A stretch of 64,000 bases of DNA. Origin: Hortaea werneckii (Eukaryota; Ascomycota; Dothideomycetes; Mycosphaerellales; Teratosphaeriaceae). The translations under genes were made by a program, and so were the position numbers. Positions 51,153 through 60,374 of this stretch are shown here, piece by piece; positions within the stretch are counted from its first letter, which is position 1, and the number at the start of each line of letters is the position of its first letter. The stretch spans positions 310,001 to 374,000 of the forward strand of contig JBAOKB010000045.1 of the NCBI GenBank assembly GCA_037044905.1. Direction: 5' to 3'. The notes under the pieces were generated by a model that made no database searches, was not told the origin of the DNA, and saw only the letters and a list, made by a program, of their open reading frames with translations.

Positions 51153-51707
51153 GGGTAGAGGTGTCTTGTATGATCTTCTGAGCTGTGCTGTATCTAGAAA
51201 GCAAAAATTGATGTCAGTGTTTGTTACCCTTGTCTATCGCCCCAAGGTAGACGCAGTCGAGAATTCATCATGTCCGTCCTTTCCTCAACATGCCGCAGTG
51301 CGTTGATTGCGCGTATCTCATATGACATAGATGAAAACGAAATCACGACTCGCTGCAGGGGTTTCCAAAGAATATGCTGACCTTACGGCAGGGCTCTAGA
51401 AGGGACGAGTAGCTAGACGCATGTGGACAATCATCATTGGGGATGTTGGTGAATCGCCGGCGCATACGAATATGATCAAGAGCAATAGCAACTATCATAC
51501 ACGTGCTCGCCGCATGCCATAGAAAGGCGTGCTAAAAGTTCAGGATATGAAAGAATGAGGAAAATTCCGCTTTTTGAAACTAATGTCCACCCCCCTCCCC
51601 CTTTTCGTTAGTAAGACCAGTACGCCACACTCGTAAGCCCTTTTCCGCCCTCCAGACAAGCTCTGCTCACGCAGATATGAGGAGACGTGCATACACGTGA
51701 TTCCTGT
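51153..51707. other. Convergent intergenic region
   Basis: 3' flanks of LYS2 and the Hva1/TUDOR gene. A CCCCCTCCCCC run lies at 51591-51601. No gene is visible. Confidence 0.5.
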
Positions 51708-52524
51708 CTACTTGCTGGCATTGCGACCTGATCGTCTCGGCTGGCCTGACTCGGTAGCAGCGCGCTTGGGCTCCTTCTTCTTGGTTTCCTTCGCAGCGCC
51801 GCCGTTCTTCGCCGGTCTGCCTTTCTTCTTCGGTGCCGGTTTCTCGCCGTTCTCCTTGGGTTCGCCCTCGTCTTTCTTGGCCTTCTTCGACTCGCTTTCG
51901 TCTTCCTTCTCTTCGTCGTCGGCTTTGCGCTTCTCACCGGCCTGCGGCTCTTCGCTGTCCTTTTTCTCCTCGCCGTCGGCCTCATTCTTGTCCTCGTCCT
52001 TCTTGTCTTCACCTTCCTTCTTCTCCTCATCCTTGTTCTCCTCGTCCTTCTTGTCATCCTGCTTATCGCCGTCTTCCTTATGGTTCGGTCCCTCTTCCTC
52101 GACCTCAAGCTCTGAAGCCTTCTTCACCACATCGTGGCCCTCACGATCGACCTTGACGGCCGGGTTGTCCGGCTCAGCATTCTTCTTGACCTCGTTGCCG
52201 CGCTTCGTCTCCATGGTAATCTCGCCTTGCTCCTTGACTTCGGATGCAACGCCACCGGGACGACCGCCTGACCACTGCCAGGAGACTACATTACGATATA
52301 CGGGTCAGTCGCATGGCCTGGATCAATTGCATGGTGTTTTGCGCAGGCGAATCGCGTCAATGCTCTGTGATGCGAGAGGGGCTCGGAATGCGCGCCTCTA
52401 TGCGCTTGTCGACAGAGGGGGGAAACGCGCGTGAAGAGTGATTGGTCACGTGGAGACAATGAACGCGACTCTAATGCACGCATAACTTACCCTCATCGCC
52501 TTCCTTGATCTCCTTGTCTGCCAT
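51708..52524 (-). CDS. Hva1/TUDOR domain protein with long charged tail
   Basis: Exons 52524-52491 and 52285-51708 give 203 residues. The intron (205 bp) has a GTAAGT donor and TGTAG acceptor. The short first exon (MADKEIKEGDE) joins VSWQWSGGRPGGVASEV, the start of a small Hva1-type TUDOR module running to about residue 65 (KKNAEPDNPAVKVDREGHDVVKKASELEVEEE). The rest is a Lys/Glu/Asp-rich tail with an AT-hook-like PKKKGRPAKNG and a basic C-terminus (RRSGRNASK). The family occurs widely in bacteria and fungi and its function is not established. The tail suggests chromatin or nucleic-acid association (inference). Confidence 0.85.
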
Positions 52525-53299
52525 TGCGCCTGTGATGATTGGCTTCGTAGAGCTGTCGCAGCGCGCGTCTAGTGTGCTGGAAATGTGTGGTGGCGCGAGC
52601 ACAAAAGCTGTAGCAACGTTGTCGCGGACCGTTGACAACCACAAGTGAGGATGATGTGAATGAATATCGCGTTCAATGGGGGAGTGAAGAGTAAAACAAG
52701 GAATGGAGGTAGGAGCTGGCGAACTGGCGAACCGAAGGCGAGGGTAAGCTTTCGGTCGGTCCCGTCCCCGCTTATGTCATAAGAAGGCTGGGAATGCCCG
52801 ATACGGCAGGAGGGAGCTGTACTCTACCTCCTATCGCTTTTGCTGGAGAATCAGTGTCTGCTTAAGACATTCTGGGAGAGAAAAGCGTGATTCTGAAATC
52901 TGTTCTGTGTTGTAAGTGAAATGTAAGTGAGAGGTGGATCCTCCAAAACTGCATGGGGTATTCAAAGCACCATGATCTCTGTATTCCCTCGCGCTATAAG
53001 GCCAGTGCCTATGCCGCACGTTCGTTTTCCCGATGGGATTTCACCCGGTAATCAACCCTCTGATGAGTCTCGAATAATTGAGCATCTGTCGCCTTCGTGT
53101 CCTTAACAGCACCCTCTATCAACCTCAAAGTGAAGAGGATACGCGCTGCCGAAATGTGTTTCCTTCTGCCTTGTCTTTCGCAAGACCCCGTCGAATATAT
53201 GTTTCCACGCAAAAGTCATGCCGCTCCTCTAAAAGACTTCTGCATGGCCTCCTCTAAACCATCAACCCAAGTACCCATACTCGGCGGCCAATTAGGCTT
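52525..53299. other. Intergenic: Hva1-gene promoter and TFG1 3' flank
   Basis: No convincing gene; frames are shorter than 70 codons. GC-rich near the Hva1 gene start and more balanced toward TFG1. Confidence 0.5.
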
Positions 53300-55396
53300 C
53301 TAGTCCTTCGGCACAATCTTCTTGGTGCCCGGATCTTGCTTTCCGACTTGCCTCACCATGGCGATGAAGGTAGTCGTCTTCTCACCAGCAACCCTCGACT
53401 TGAAACGTTTCACTAACTCGTCGATAGCGATACCGCCAGTGGGTATAGCGGCTTTGATCTCGTCCAATGTCGGGAAGGGTCCTGACTGGACAGGTGGTGA
53501 ACGAGCTGGACTTTGAGCCCGGCTGCCGGTGGGAGAGCCTGCGCGAGACCCGTCTGCAGGTGATCCAGGCGCTGGGCTATTACGCGGAGAGGTGTGTTTG
53601 ATCTTGAGTTTGTGGCCACCCGGGCGGCCAGCACGTGAGGTCTCTGTCTCACTGCCAGAGCCGTAGCCGGAGTGTCCTGCACGTTTGCTTGCATCGGCTG
53701 TGGAAATGTTAGCGTTTGAAGTAATGTCGAAGACGTCGGGTGGAAACTTACGTGACATGGAACGAGCGGCGCCACCCGGTCCACTGGCTCCGTTGAGCTT
53801 AGTCTTTTTCCTGCTCGACTCGTTTCCACTCATCTCTGAAAGATCTGCATCCCTCTTAAGTGAGCCGCCCGGCGCTGCTCTCTTCTCTGGTCGGCCATTA
53901 GGCGTGTTAGATCCCTTTGTTGAAGCACCGGACTTGTCTCCATTGGCAGCCTGTGCGGCCTCCTTCTCCTTCCTCTCTTTTTCCTCTCGCTCACGTTCTT
54001 CTTCAGAGTCCTCGCTCTCGCTTGACTCCTCGTATCTGTTCTCATCGTCCGTATCACTCTCGTACTCATGCCTCATCTCCTTCCTTTTTAGCTTGCGCCT
54101 CAACTTCTTCTGCTTCTTCCGTTCTTCTTCCTCTGCGCGCTTCTCTGCCTGTTCCTCCTCGTCCCAGTCCTTGTCCTCATCCTTCACACCCGTTCCACCC
54201 AGGTTTGCATCTCGCATTTCCTTTCGAATCCGCTGTTCGATCTCCTTGGTATCCTCATCAGGCACCTCGCCGTAAATCATGCCCTCGTCATCATCCTGGA
54301 ACTCGTCGTTGAATTCGAAGTCAATTTCATCGACGTCAGCGCGGTAATCTTCTTGCTTCATGAACCCAGGACCGTCGCCATCGTCTTCCTCCTTCTGCCG
54401 GCGCTTAGCGTTCTCAAGTTGCTCGCGCTTCATTGCAACCGCCTCTTCTTTAGCAGCATCCGCGGCCTCGTGAGAGTTCATGAACCAGCGCGGAGCCTTG
54501 TGCTTTGCCGTCATGATCCTCTCTACTTGCGTCATGTCCATAGTGGCGACGCGATCGGCGCGTACCATTTTGTACCACTTCTCTACAGGTATCATTTTGA
54601 AACCGCCTTCTGTGACCTCGAACATGACATTCGTGTTTGACAATGGTTCTTCGTAGCTCCCGATCCACTTCTGCTTCCCTTCAAAGTCCTCAAGATGCCA
54701 GGGCCGGGCCTCCGCATAGCGCAACTGAGAGCGTTGCTGATGCTTTGGGTTACTCTCGTCGTAGTAGACATCCTCAACCTTCTTTTGAGGCTTCTTCTTC
54801 GTCGGTTTCTTCCCTGCATCACCAGTGGGCGCAATCAGCTTCTTGTTCTCTTCCCGTTCGGCCTGGCGCTCCGCCCTCTTGGCTTCGCGCTGCTCCTTCT
54901 CTTTGTCATCAACGTCCGATGCAGCGGCGGAAGCGTCCACGCCCTCGGCTTTGTCACGTGCTAGGCGACGATGAAGACGGACTGGACGAGTAAATACAGT
55001 CTCGTCATACGGATCCACTTCTATGGGTTTGCCGTCCTGCTTTCTTTCATCCGTGTTCAGTCTGAAGGCATGGTAATGCAAGCCTCGCGCGAGCGCACTC
55101 TTGCTCACAAATATCGGGAATTCGGAATAGAGGTTCGGGTCTTCGTCTGGGTTTGGTGCTGGCCCGGATCCGTTTGTTGGGCGTGATGAGGCATTTGGGC
55201 CCGAGGCCTGCCGCCCGTCCATCGGCGTCTGACCCGCAGCGGTACCGAGCTGAGCCTGTTGTGGTGCCCTCTTGACCGGCTTTTTCTTAGGATTGAAGAT
55301 GCTCGTGTTCGCCTTGCGGCGGATGGTAGGCAGGGCCGCATTGTTCGGCGTGGCAGACGACGAGCCCGGTGTCTGGTTGGCAGGCGAAGCACTCAT
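53300..55396 (-). CDS. TFG1: Transcription initiation factor IIF subunit alpha (Tfg1/RAP74)
   Basis: Large subunit of TFIIF, which binds RNA polymerase II and stabilises the preinitiation complex. 698 residues if read through, 680 when a 54-bp intron (53751-53698: GTAAGT, CTAAC, CACAG) is removed. The N-terminal Pro/Ser-rich region is followed by the dimerisation half with SEFPIFVSKSALARGLHYHAF (early), then RPWHLEDFEGKQKWIGSYE and VMFEVTEGGFKMIPVEKWYK. The acidic/basic central region (EEERKKQKKLRRKLKRKEMR, ESSESEDSEEERE) is typical. A Ser/Pro linker leads to the C-terminal winged helix (FPTLDEIKAAIPTGGIAIDE, then LVKRFKSRV), which in RAP74 binds the Fcp1 phosphatase. The MSASPANQ start at 55396 is the first ATG. 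Confidence 0.95.
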   Translation of the reverse strand: MSASPANQTPGSSSATPNNAALPTIRRKANTSIFNPKKKPVKRAPQQAQLGTAAGQTPMDGRQASGPNASSRPTNGSGPAPNPDEDPNLYSEFPIFVSKSALARGLHYHAFRLNTDERKQDGKPIEVDPYDETVFTRPVRLHRRLARDKAEGVDASAAASDVDDKEKEQREAKRAERQAEREENKKLIAPTGDAGKKPTKKKPQKKVEDVYYDESNPKHQQRSQLRYAEARPWHLEDFEGKQKWIGSYEEPLSNTNVMFEVTEGGFKMIPVEKWYKMVRADRVATMDMTQVERIMTAKHKAPRWFMNSHEAADAAKEEAVAMKREQLENAKRRQKEEDDGDGPGFMKQEDYRADVDEIDFEFNDEFQDDDEGMIYGEVPDEDTKEIEQRIRKEMRDANLGGTGVKDEDKDWDEEEQAEKRAEEEERKKQKKLRRKLKRKEMRHEYESDTDDENRYEESSESEDSEEEREREEKERKEKEAAQAANGDKSGASTKGSNTPNGRPEKRAAPGGSLKRDADLSEMSGNESSRKKTKLNGASGPGGAARSMSRKFPPDVFDITSNANISTADASKRAGHSGYGSGSETETSRAGRPGGHKLKIKHTSPRNSPAPGSPADGSRAGSPTGSRAQSPARSPPVQSGPFPTLDEIKAAIPTGGIAIDELVKRFKSRVAGEKTTTFIAMVRQVGKQDPGTKKIVPKD

Positions 55397-55989
55397 ATTG
55401 ATGATTGTCTCCTGATGAATCGGTAAAGTGTTAAGCCTTGCGAGTGCAGGTCGACGAAAGGGCCAATGCTCTTCCAGCGGCCTAGAGTGTGGTCAAGCAG
55501 ATCGTCATTGATCAGCGCAGAGAGCACGCGCTGTTGCTACGCGTTGCCGTAGATCCCTCCTTGAGTGTGTGATATATGCGGGAGCACCGAGTTCCGTGCT
55601 CGATATTAATGGGAAGGTATGCGATTGTATGCGCGCGGAGAGTAGGCGGTCTTTGTTTGACGTCGCGAAGAGGCACCAGGACGTCCGATAGAGATGACTA
55701 AGTCAATGCTAGCTCCGGGAATTGCCGCTGCCGAATACCGAACTAGGCTGCCATAGCGATGAGCACCACGACGCAAGTTGAGGCAGACTCTCAAGTTGCA
55801 GGCTTCTGCTGTTGACCACTGCTGGTGTAGCCATTCGTAGTCTTGGCTCACGGACACTCTCTGCTGCAGGTAGTACCTCAGCATAGCAGGACGTGATTGG
55901 CTACTTGGAATGATGTGCAGTTTCCGTCGGCGTTGATCAAGTAGCTGACCATTTCTAGCACCTCTCAGTCTATCATCACATCCACCAAC
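55397..55989. promoter_or_regulatory. Divergent promoter between TFG1 and the nucleotidyltransferase gene
   Basis: 593 bp between start codons. The minus-strand frame running through it is a shadow of the plus-strand gene. No named site. Confidence 0.5.
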
Positions 55990-58485
55990 ATGGACGGCAC
56001 CGGCAATGGAGAGCCAGGCGACTTTGAAGAGCACCTTCGACGCCTGGGTCTGAATGATGGACCGAGGCAAGCTGGTCCTCCCCATGGTATTGAACAACAG
56101 CAGCAGCCGCGAGTTCGTCTTCCGCCACATGGACCCAACAATTATCAGCAGCACACGCAAGGGCCTGCTGTTGTGCCTTCCAGTCTCTCTGTAGGGACGA
56201 CGTCCTATAGCTCCCAGCAAGGAGCTTCGCATCCCCAGTATGCAAACGTACCCCCTGTTGCATTTCAAACGCCCTCTTTTCCGCCACATAAGCAAAGCCA
56301 GCGAGTACGTCGCATGCAGCCTCAGGCGCCCGTTGGGTCACAATACGGAGGGAGGCCTTATCGACCACAACCTAATCAACAGATGGCTCAGCAACGCTCA
56401 CAGTACACGCAGCAACCGCCTGTCGACCCGAACGCGTTCCAACGCGGGGGACGTGTTGCTGGTTACTACCAGGGACCAACAGCAGCACCTAGGCAGCTTT
56501 TCGATTCGAATGCGAGAGCACCTCCAATCGCAACTTTACGAGAAGACCAAGCCAGACAATCGCAGTACCTCGAGCGTGTAGCCGATGAACAGGTACCGAT
56601 GGTCGAAATGACTCAAGCCGAACGTGATGAGAAAGAAAGCTTCCGCATCAAACTTCAGGCTGCGATCGACGAAGTATGCGCGGCAAATTCGGAGAGACTA
56701 ACATCTGTCTCCCTTCAATGCTTTGGCAGCTTCAAGTCTGGGTTCGCCAGTGCCGGGTCAGATATGGATTTGGTTATAGTATTGCCGGATGAGACCCCAG
56801 TCGATGCCCACTTCTCTTTGCTCGAGGATGACCTACCGCGTCTATTAGAGAAGCATTTGCTGCAGCTTGGTCACGGGGCCAGACTCCTGTCGCGGACGAG
56901 AGTGCCAATTATCAAAATTTGTGAGAATCCAGACCCGTCCCTACTAGACAAGTTGAGGGAAGAGCGGGAGAAATGGGATCTGCTTCCCAAAGAGAAGAAG
57001 TACCCTCACTTGTATCCAGACGCTGGGGAGGATGATGGTAGTGAAGGCGCAGTTGCAGAGGCTGAATCGAAGACCACGCAACCATCAATGGAATCAGTGC
57101 CTACAGATGGATCCGCATCCAAATTTACTAGCAGCGTTAGCGACAAGTCTGCACAAAAGACAGTCGGTTCTGAGCAAGCTACGAATCGCAATAATCAGGA
57201 GCAAACAAAGACCGAAGCTGCTCATATTTCTTCAGAAGGCGGTGCAGCGAACACAAAACGCCCACAAAAGCCTTGGACTCGTGAACGCAAAGCGGGTCCT
57301 CTGGACTTCCCTAAGGCTGGCGTTGGAATACAAAGCGACATCAATTTTTTCAATCCACTTGGCCTTCACAACACACAATTGCTGAGGTGCTACTCCCTCT
57401 GCGACCCGCGCGTGCGCCCGATCGTTCTCTTTGTGAAATCTTGGGCCAAAAAGCGCAAGGTGAACAGCTCGTATTCGGGCACATTGCCTAGCTACGGTTA
57501 CGTGCTGATGGTCTTACACTATCTTATGAACATTGCTCAACCGCCTGTCATACCCAATCTCCAAATGCCCTGGCGTCCACATCAGCAATGCACGCCCCAT
57601 AGTGCTACTGGGAAGGATGTTGATGGCTGGATCGTAAACTTCTGGCGAAACGAGGAAGAGATTACCCAAGCTGTGCAGAACGGCCAGATGTCCCCGAACC
57701 GTGAGTCATTGGGCTCTCTGCTAGCCGGTTTCTTCCATTACTACTCTTCAGTAGGTCAAGGTGCGAGGTGCCACTGGACGCAGCAGGTGATTTCCCTGCG
57801 ATCACCAGGCGGCATCCTAACCAAGCAAGAAAAAGGATGGGTCAAAGCAGTCACTGAAGAAAGCGAAGGAAAGAGGGTTCAGCATCGCTATCTTTTCTGT
57901 ATTGAAGATCCTTTCGAACTGTCGCATAATGTCGCGCGGACTGTCACACACTTCGGTATTGTGGCAATACGGGATGAATTTAGACGCGCGAATCGGATTT
58001 TGATTGCGCACGGCAGAGGCGAGGTTCCGCATGATGGTGAGCTGTTTGCTGAAGTAGTAGAAGAAGAACCGCCTGAGAAAATCACGGAGACGTCGGGGGT
58101 AGATGGTGCAGCTGGTGGTCCTCGATCCGGCGTCGGGTCACAGCCTCCTGTGGGTGGAACTTTGGGTGTTGGCAAGTTTCGAGGTGAAGCTGTGTTCGCT
58201 CAGCATCACGGCGGACGCGGTGGTGGGCATCATCTTGCGGCTCGGACAGGGGAACCGCCGCCAAAGGCGCTGAACACTGAAGACAAAGATGCTTTTCCTG
58301 CACTAGGAGCGCCGAAACCCAAGCCTGCGAAAGGGTTGAAAGCGCCGGACATGAACAAGAATATGCGTGAGATCTCGGGAGACCGAGCAAAGGCTGTCTT
58401 AGATGACTACAAACGGCGACAGGAGGAAGAAATGGGGGAGCTTACTGCCGCCGGTGCTGCTGAGGCTGTGTTAGGTGATGATTGA
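55990..58485 (+). CDS. Cid1-type non-canonical poly(A)/poly(U) polymerase
   Basis: Adds nucleotides to RNA 3' ends without template. Single exon, 831 residues. The first ~200 residues are Gln/Pro-rich and disordered. The nucleotidyltransferase core has FGSFKSGFASAGSDMDLVIV with catalytic Asp258 and Asp260. The third carboxylate, Asp450 in GIQSDINFFN, lies 190 residues later. A low-complexity insert at about 335-435 (Ser/Thr/Glu-rich) fills most of that gap. The PAP-associated domain follows: LLRCYSLCDPRVRPIVLFVK, SWAKKRKVN, LPSYGYVLMVLHYL, then SLGSLLAGFFHYYS and IEDPFELSHNVARTV. The C-terminal 150 residues are Gly/Pro-rich with a KDAFPALGAPKP motif. The substrate and nucleotide preference are unknown. 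Confidence 0.92.
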   Translation: MDGTGNGEPGDFEEHLRRLGLNDGPRQAGPPHGIEQQQQPRVRLPPHGPNNYQQHTQGPAVVPSSLSVGTTSYSSQQGASHPQYANVPPVAFQTPSFPPHKQSQRVRRMQPQAPVGSQYGGRPYRPQPNQQMAQQRSQYTQQPPVDPNAFQRGGRVAGYYQGPTAAPRQLFDSNARAPPIATLREDQARQSQYLERVADEQVPMVEMTQAERDEKESFRIKLQAAIDEVCAANSERLTSVSLQCFGSFKSGFASAGSDMDLVIVLPDETPVDAHFSLLEDDLPRLLEKHLLQLGHGARLLSRTRVPIIKICENPDPSLLDKLREEREKWDLLPKEKKYPHLYPDAGEDDGSEGAVAEAESKTTQPSMESVPTDGSASKFTSSVSDKSAQKTVGSEQATNRNNQEQTKTEAAHISSEGGAANTKRPQKPWTRERKAGPLDFPKAGVGIQSDINFFNPLGLHNTQLLRCYSLCDPRVRPIVLFVKSWAKKRKVNSSYSGTLPSYGYVLMVLHYLMNIAQPPVIPNLQMPWRPHQQCTPHSATGKDVDGWIVNFWRNEEEITQAVQNGQMSPNRESLGSLLAGFFHYYSSVGQGARCHWTQQVISLRSPGGILTKQEKGWVKAVTEESEGKRVQHRYLFCIEDPFELSHNVARTVTHFGIVAIRDEFRRANRILIAHGRGEVPHDGELFAEVVEEEPPEKITETSGVDGAAGGPRSGVGSQPPVGGTLGVGKFRGEAVFAQHHGGRGGGHHLAARTGEPPPKALNTEDKDAFPALGAPKPKPAKGLKAPDMNKNMREISGDRAKAVLDDYKRRQEEEMGELTAAGAAEAVLGDD

Positions 58486-58806
58486 CGGATTGAATAATGA
58501 TGGGGTCGAACTGGACGCAGAGACGACTTTGTTGCAATTTGCAAGGATGAGTGCATCTCTGACATCTTCGGGGCTGTAAGGATGGTAGATAGCCACAGCA
58601 CTGCAGTTCGAACTCGATGTTAGGAATCCTTCGACTAGCAATACCGCTCTATACCCATGAATCCCCGTTAGCTTTTTCGCTCTTGATGCTACTATATTGT
58701 GCCTTCGCTTAGCAATACTGCCTCTATAGCAATGAGGTGCGTGCGATTTTTGCGATTCGTATAGCAAGTTTAGACTGTACTCCCAAAAAGTGCGATACGC
58801 AAGCGT
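58486..58806. other. Convergent intergenic region
   Basis: 321 bp of 3' flanking sequence between the nucleotidyltransferase gene and HGH1. No gene is visible. Confidence 0.5.
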
Positions 58807-60076
58807 CTAAACAACTTCAACTATCTGATCGTCTTCATCTTCGGGCAGCTCTTGAACCTTTGGTTGCCCGTCTTGCTGCTGTCCCTCCCCTTCCTCATCT
58901 CTCATCAAGACTTGCACAAGACGGTCCACGGCATCCTTGACGTCCTGATTCTCGTGATGCGAGTGAAGTTCTCGAATGATCGGGTACACCTTCACCGCCC
59001 TCATCCTTTCTCTCCCTTCTCTCGTTGTCGTTAGCAGGAGCAGGGTATCGAGGTGCGTGCAAATTATGTCCGCTTGTTTCTCCCTCTCCTTGTCCGGGGA
59101 AAGGAGCTGGCATTCGTCAAGCATGCCTTCAGTGTCTTCATCACTGTACTCCTCGTTACCCATCAGGGGGAGCAGAAGGTACCCAAGAAGGCCGATACCG
59201 CCCTCCTCACTCTGATCAGCTAGGAGGCGAGGGTGAGCAGATACGTCGAAGCATGAGTTCTTGATCGTGTTTGCTACGCCTCTCCGCCTGATTGTCGCGG
59301 GATGCTCAGTAAACACTACTAGCTTCGTCAGAGGCACAATCCCCTCGTCCTCCTTGCGGGGAGACAAGAAGTGCTGGCGTCCCTTCTCATGCTTGGCAAG
59401 GTCCGCAAATAGGTAAGAAAGGTAGTTGTAGTTGGCGCCATGCTTGTTATAGCTGCCGTCGGCGCCTTTCACAAAGCAGTCCAGGAGCTGGTCAATAGCT
59501 ATGGGGGAAGTGGACAATGGTTTCGGTATGTCGCGCTTCTTGGTGAGAAGGTTCGTGATAGAGTCAGACTTGGCCATGTTGGCGAGAAGCATGCAATGCT
59601 CATCGGCGTTTTTGTCGTTGGCGTCCTGCCCAAAAAATGTGAGTCCGTGGACAGACGAGAGGCGGATGGAAAATAACATACTGTTACCCTGCGCAGCAAC
59701 GATTCGAGGAATTGATCATCTCCTGTGAGACTTTTGACGACCTCTGCATCGTCAGAGATATTAACGAGCATCGTCAAGGCATTCTTGGCGATGGGTGAAT
59801 AGTCTCTGATCAAAAGCTTCAAGTCCTTCACAGGCTCCAGCTGGTTGCGCTTGAACAACGACGGCTGGGCTGTTGAGTATCCCACGAGGTTTTCTGCGGC
59901 TATGGCAATCGTCAGCAATCGAATGATTTTTTTGCCGTAGTGGCGTCGAGGCGCATACCAATCTGCCTGATCTGTGTGTTGCCATGATGAAGAAATTCGA
60001 CGAGCTGGAAGCAACGTCAGTTGAGACTCATTGCGCTCACATCCAGCATGCTCACCTCTTCTAATTCTGTAGGCAT
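58807..60076 (-). CDS. HGH1: Hgh1 family protein (eEF2 folding chaperone)
   Basis: In yeast Hgh1 delivers newly made elongation factor 2 to the TRiC chaperonin. Four exons (60076-60056, 60004-59959, 59899-59682, 59625-58807) give 367 residues. Introns of 51, 59 and 56 bp cluster at the 5' end. The protein reads MPTELEELVEFLHHGNTQIR, then the armadillo-like helical repeats (AKNALTMLVNISDDAEVVKS, YLSYLFADLAKHEKGRQHF). The conserved blocks RRRGVANTIKNSCFD, HPRLLADQ and LLGYLLLPLMGNEEYSDED follow, and then a helical region ending in an acidic tail. Frame closure across all three introns and the family blocks make the model firm. Confidence 0.93.
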
Positions 60077-60374
60077 TTTGAAGGCTACTTAGGCGATGGC
60101 AAATTGTCGTCTGAACGCTGTCACATGCAATGAATTTTAATGTAGACGCTGATCAGTGGTATCGAAATCCTACGCTAGCGCTGGAAGGCGAACCGAGCAG
60201 TCCGAGTGCTTGTGAGATGTCCAAGCTCGTACGTCTCCCGTTTCACCAATGCCTTCCCCGGCGATCTTTCCTCCCTGCCGTATTGCCAACAATTCTTTGA
60301 GACTCTGTATAATACATTGACGATCTTACGAATGATGAGATGCGACACTGGGCTTGCATGACGAGAACGGCATA
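60077..60374. promoter_or_regulatory. Divergent promoter between HGH1 and the golgin gene
   Basis: 298 bp holding both promoters. No named element. Confidence 0.5.
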
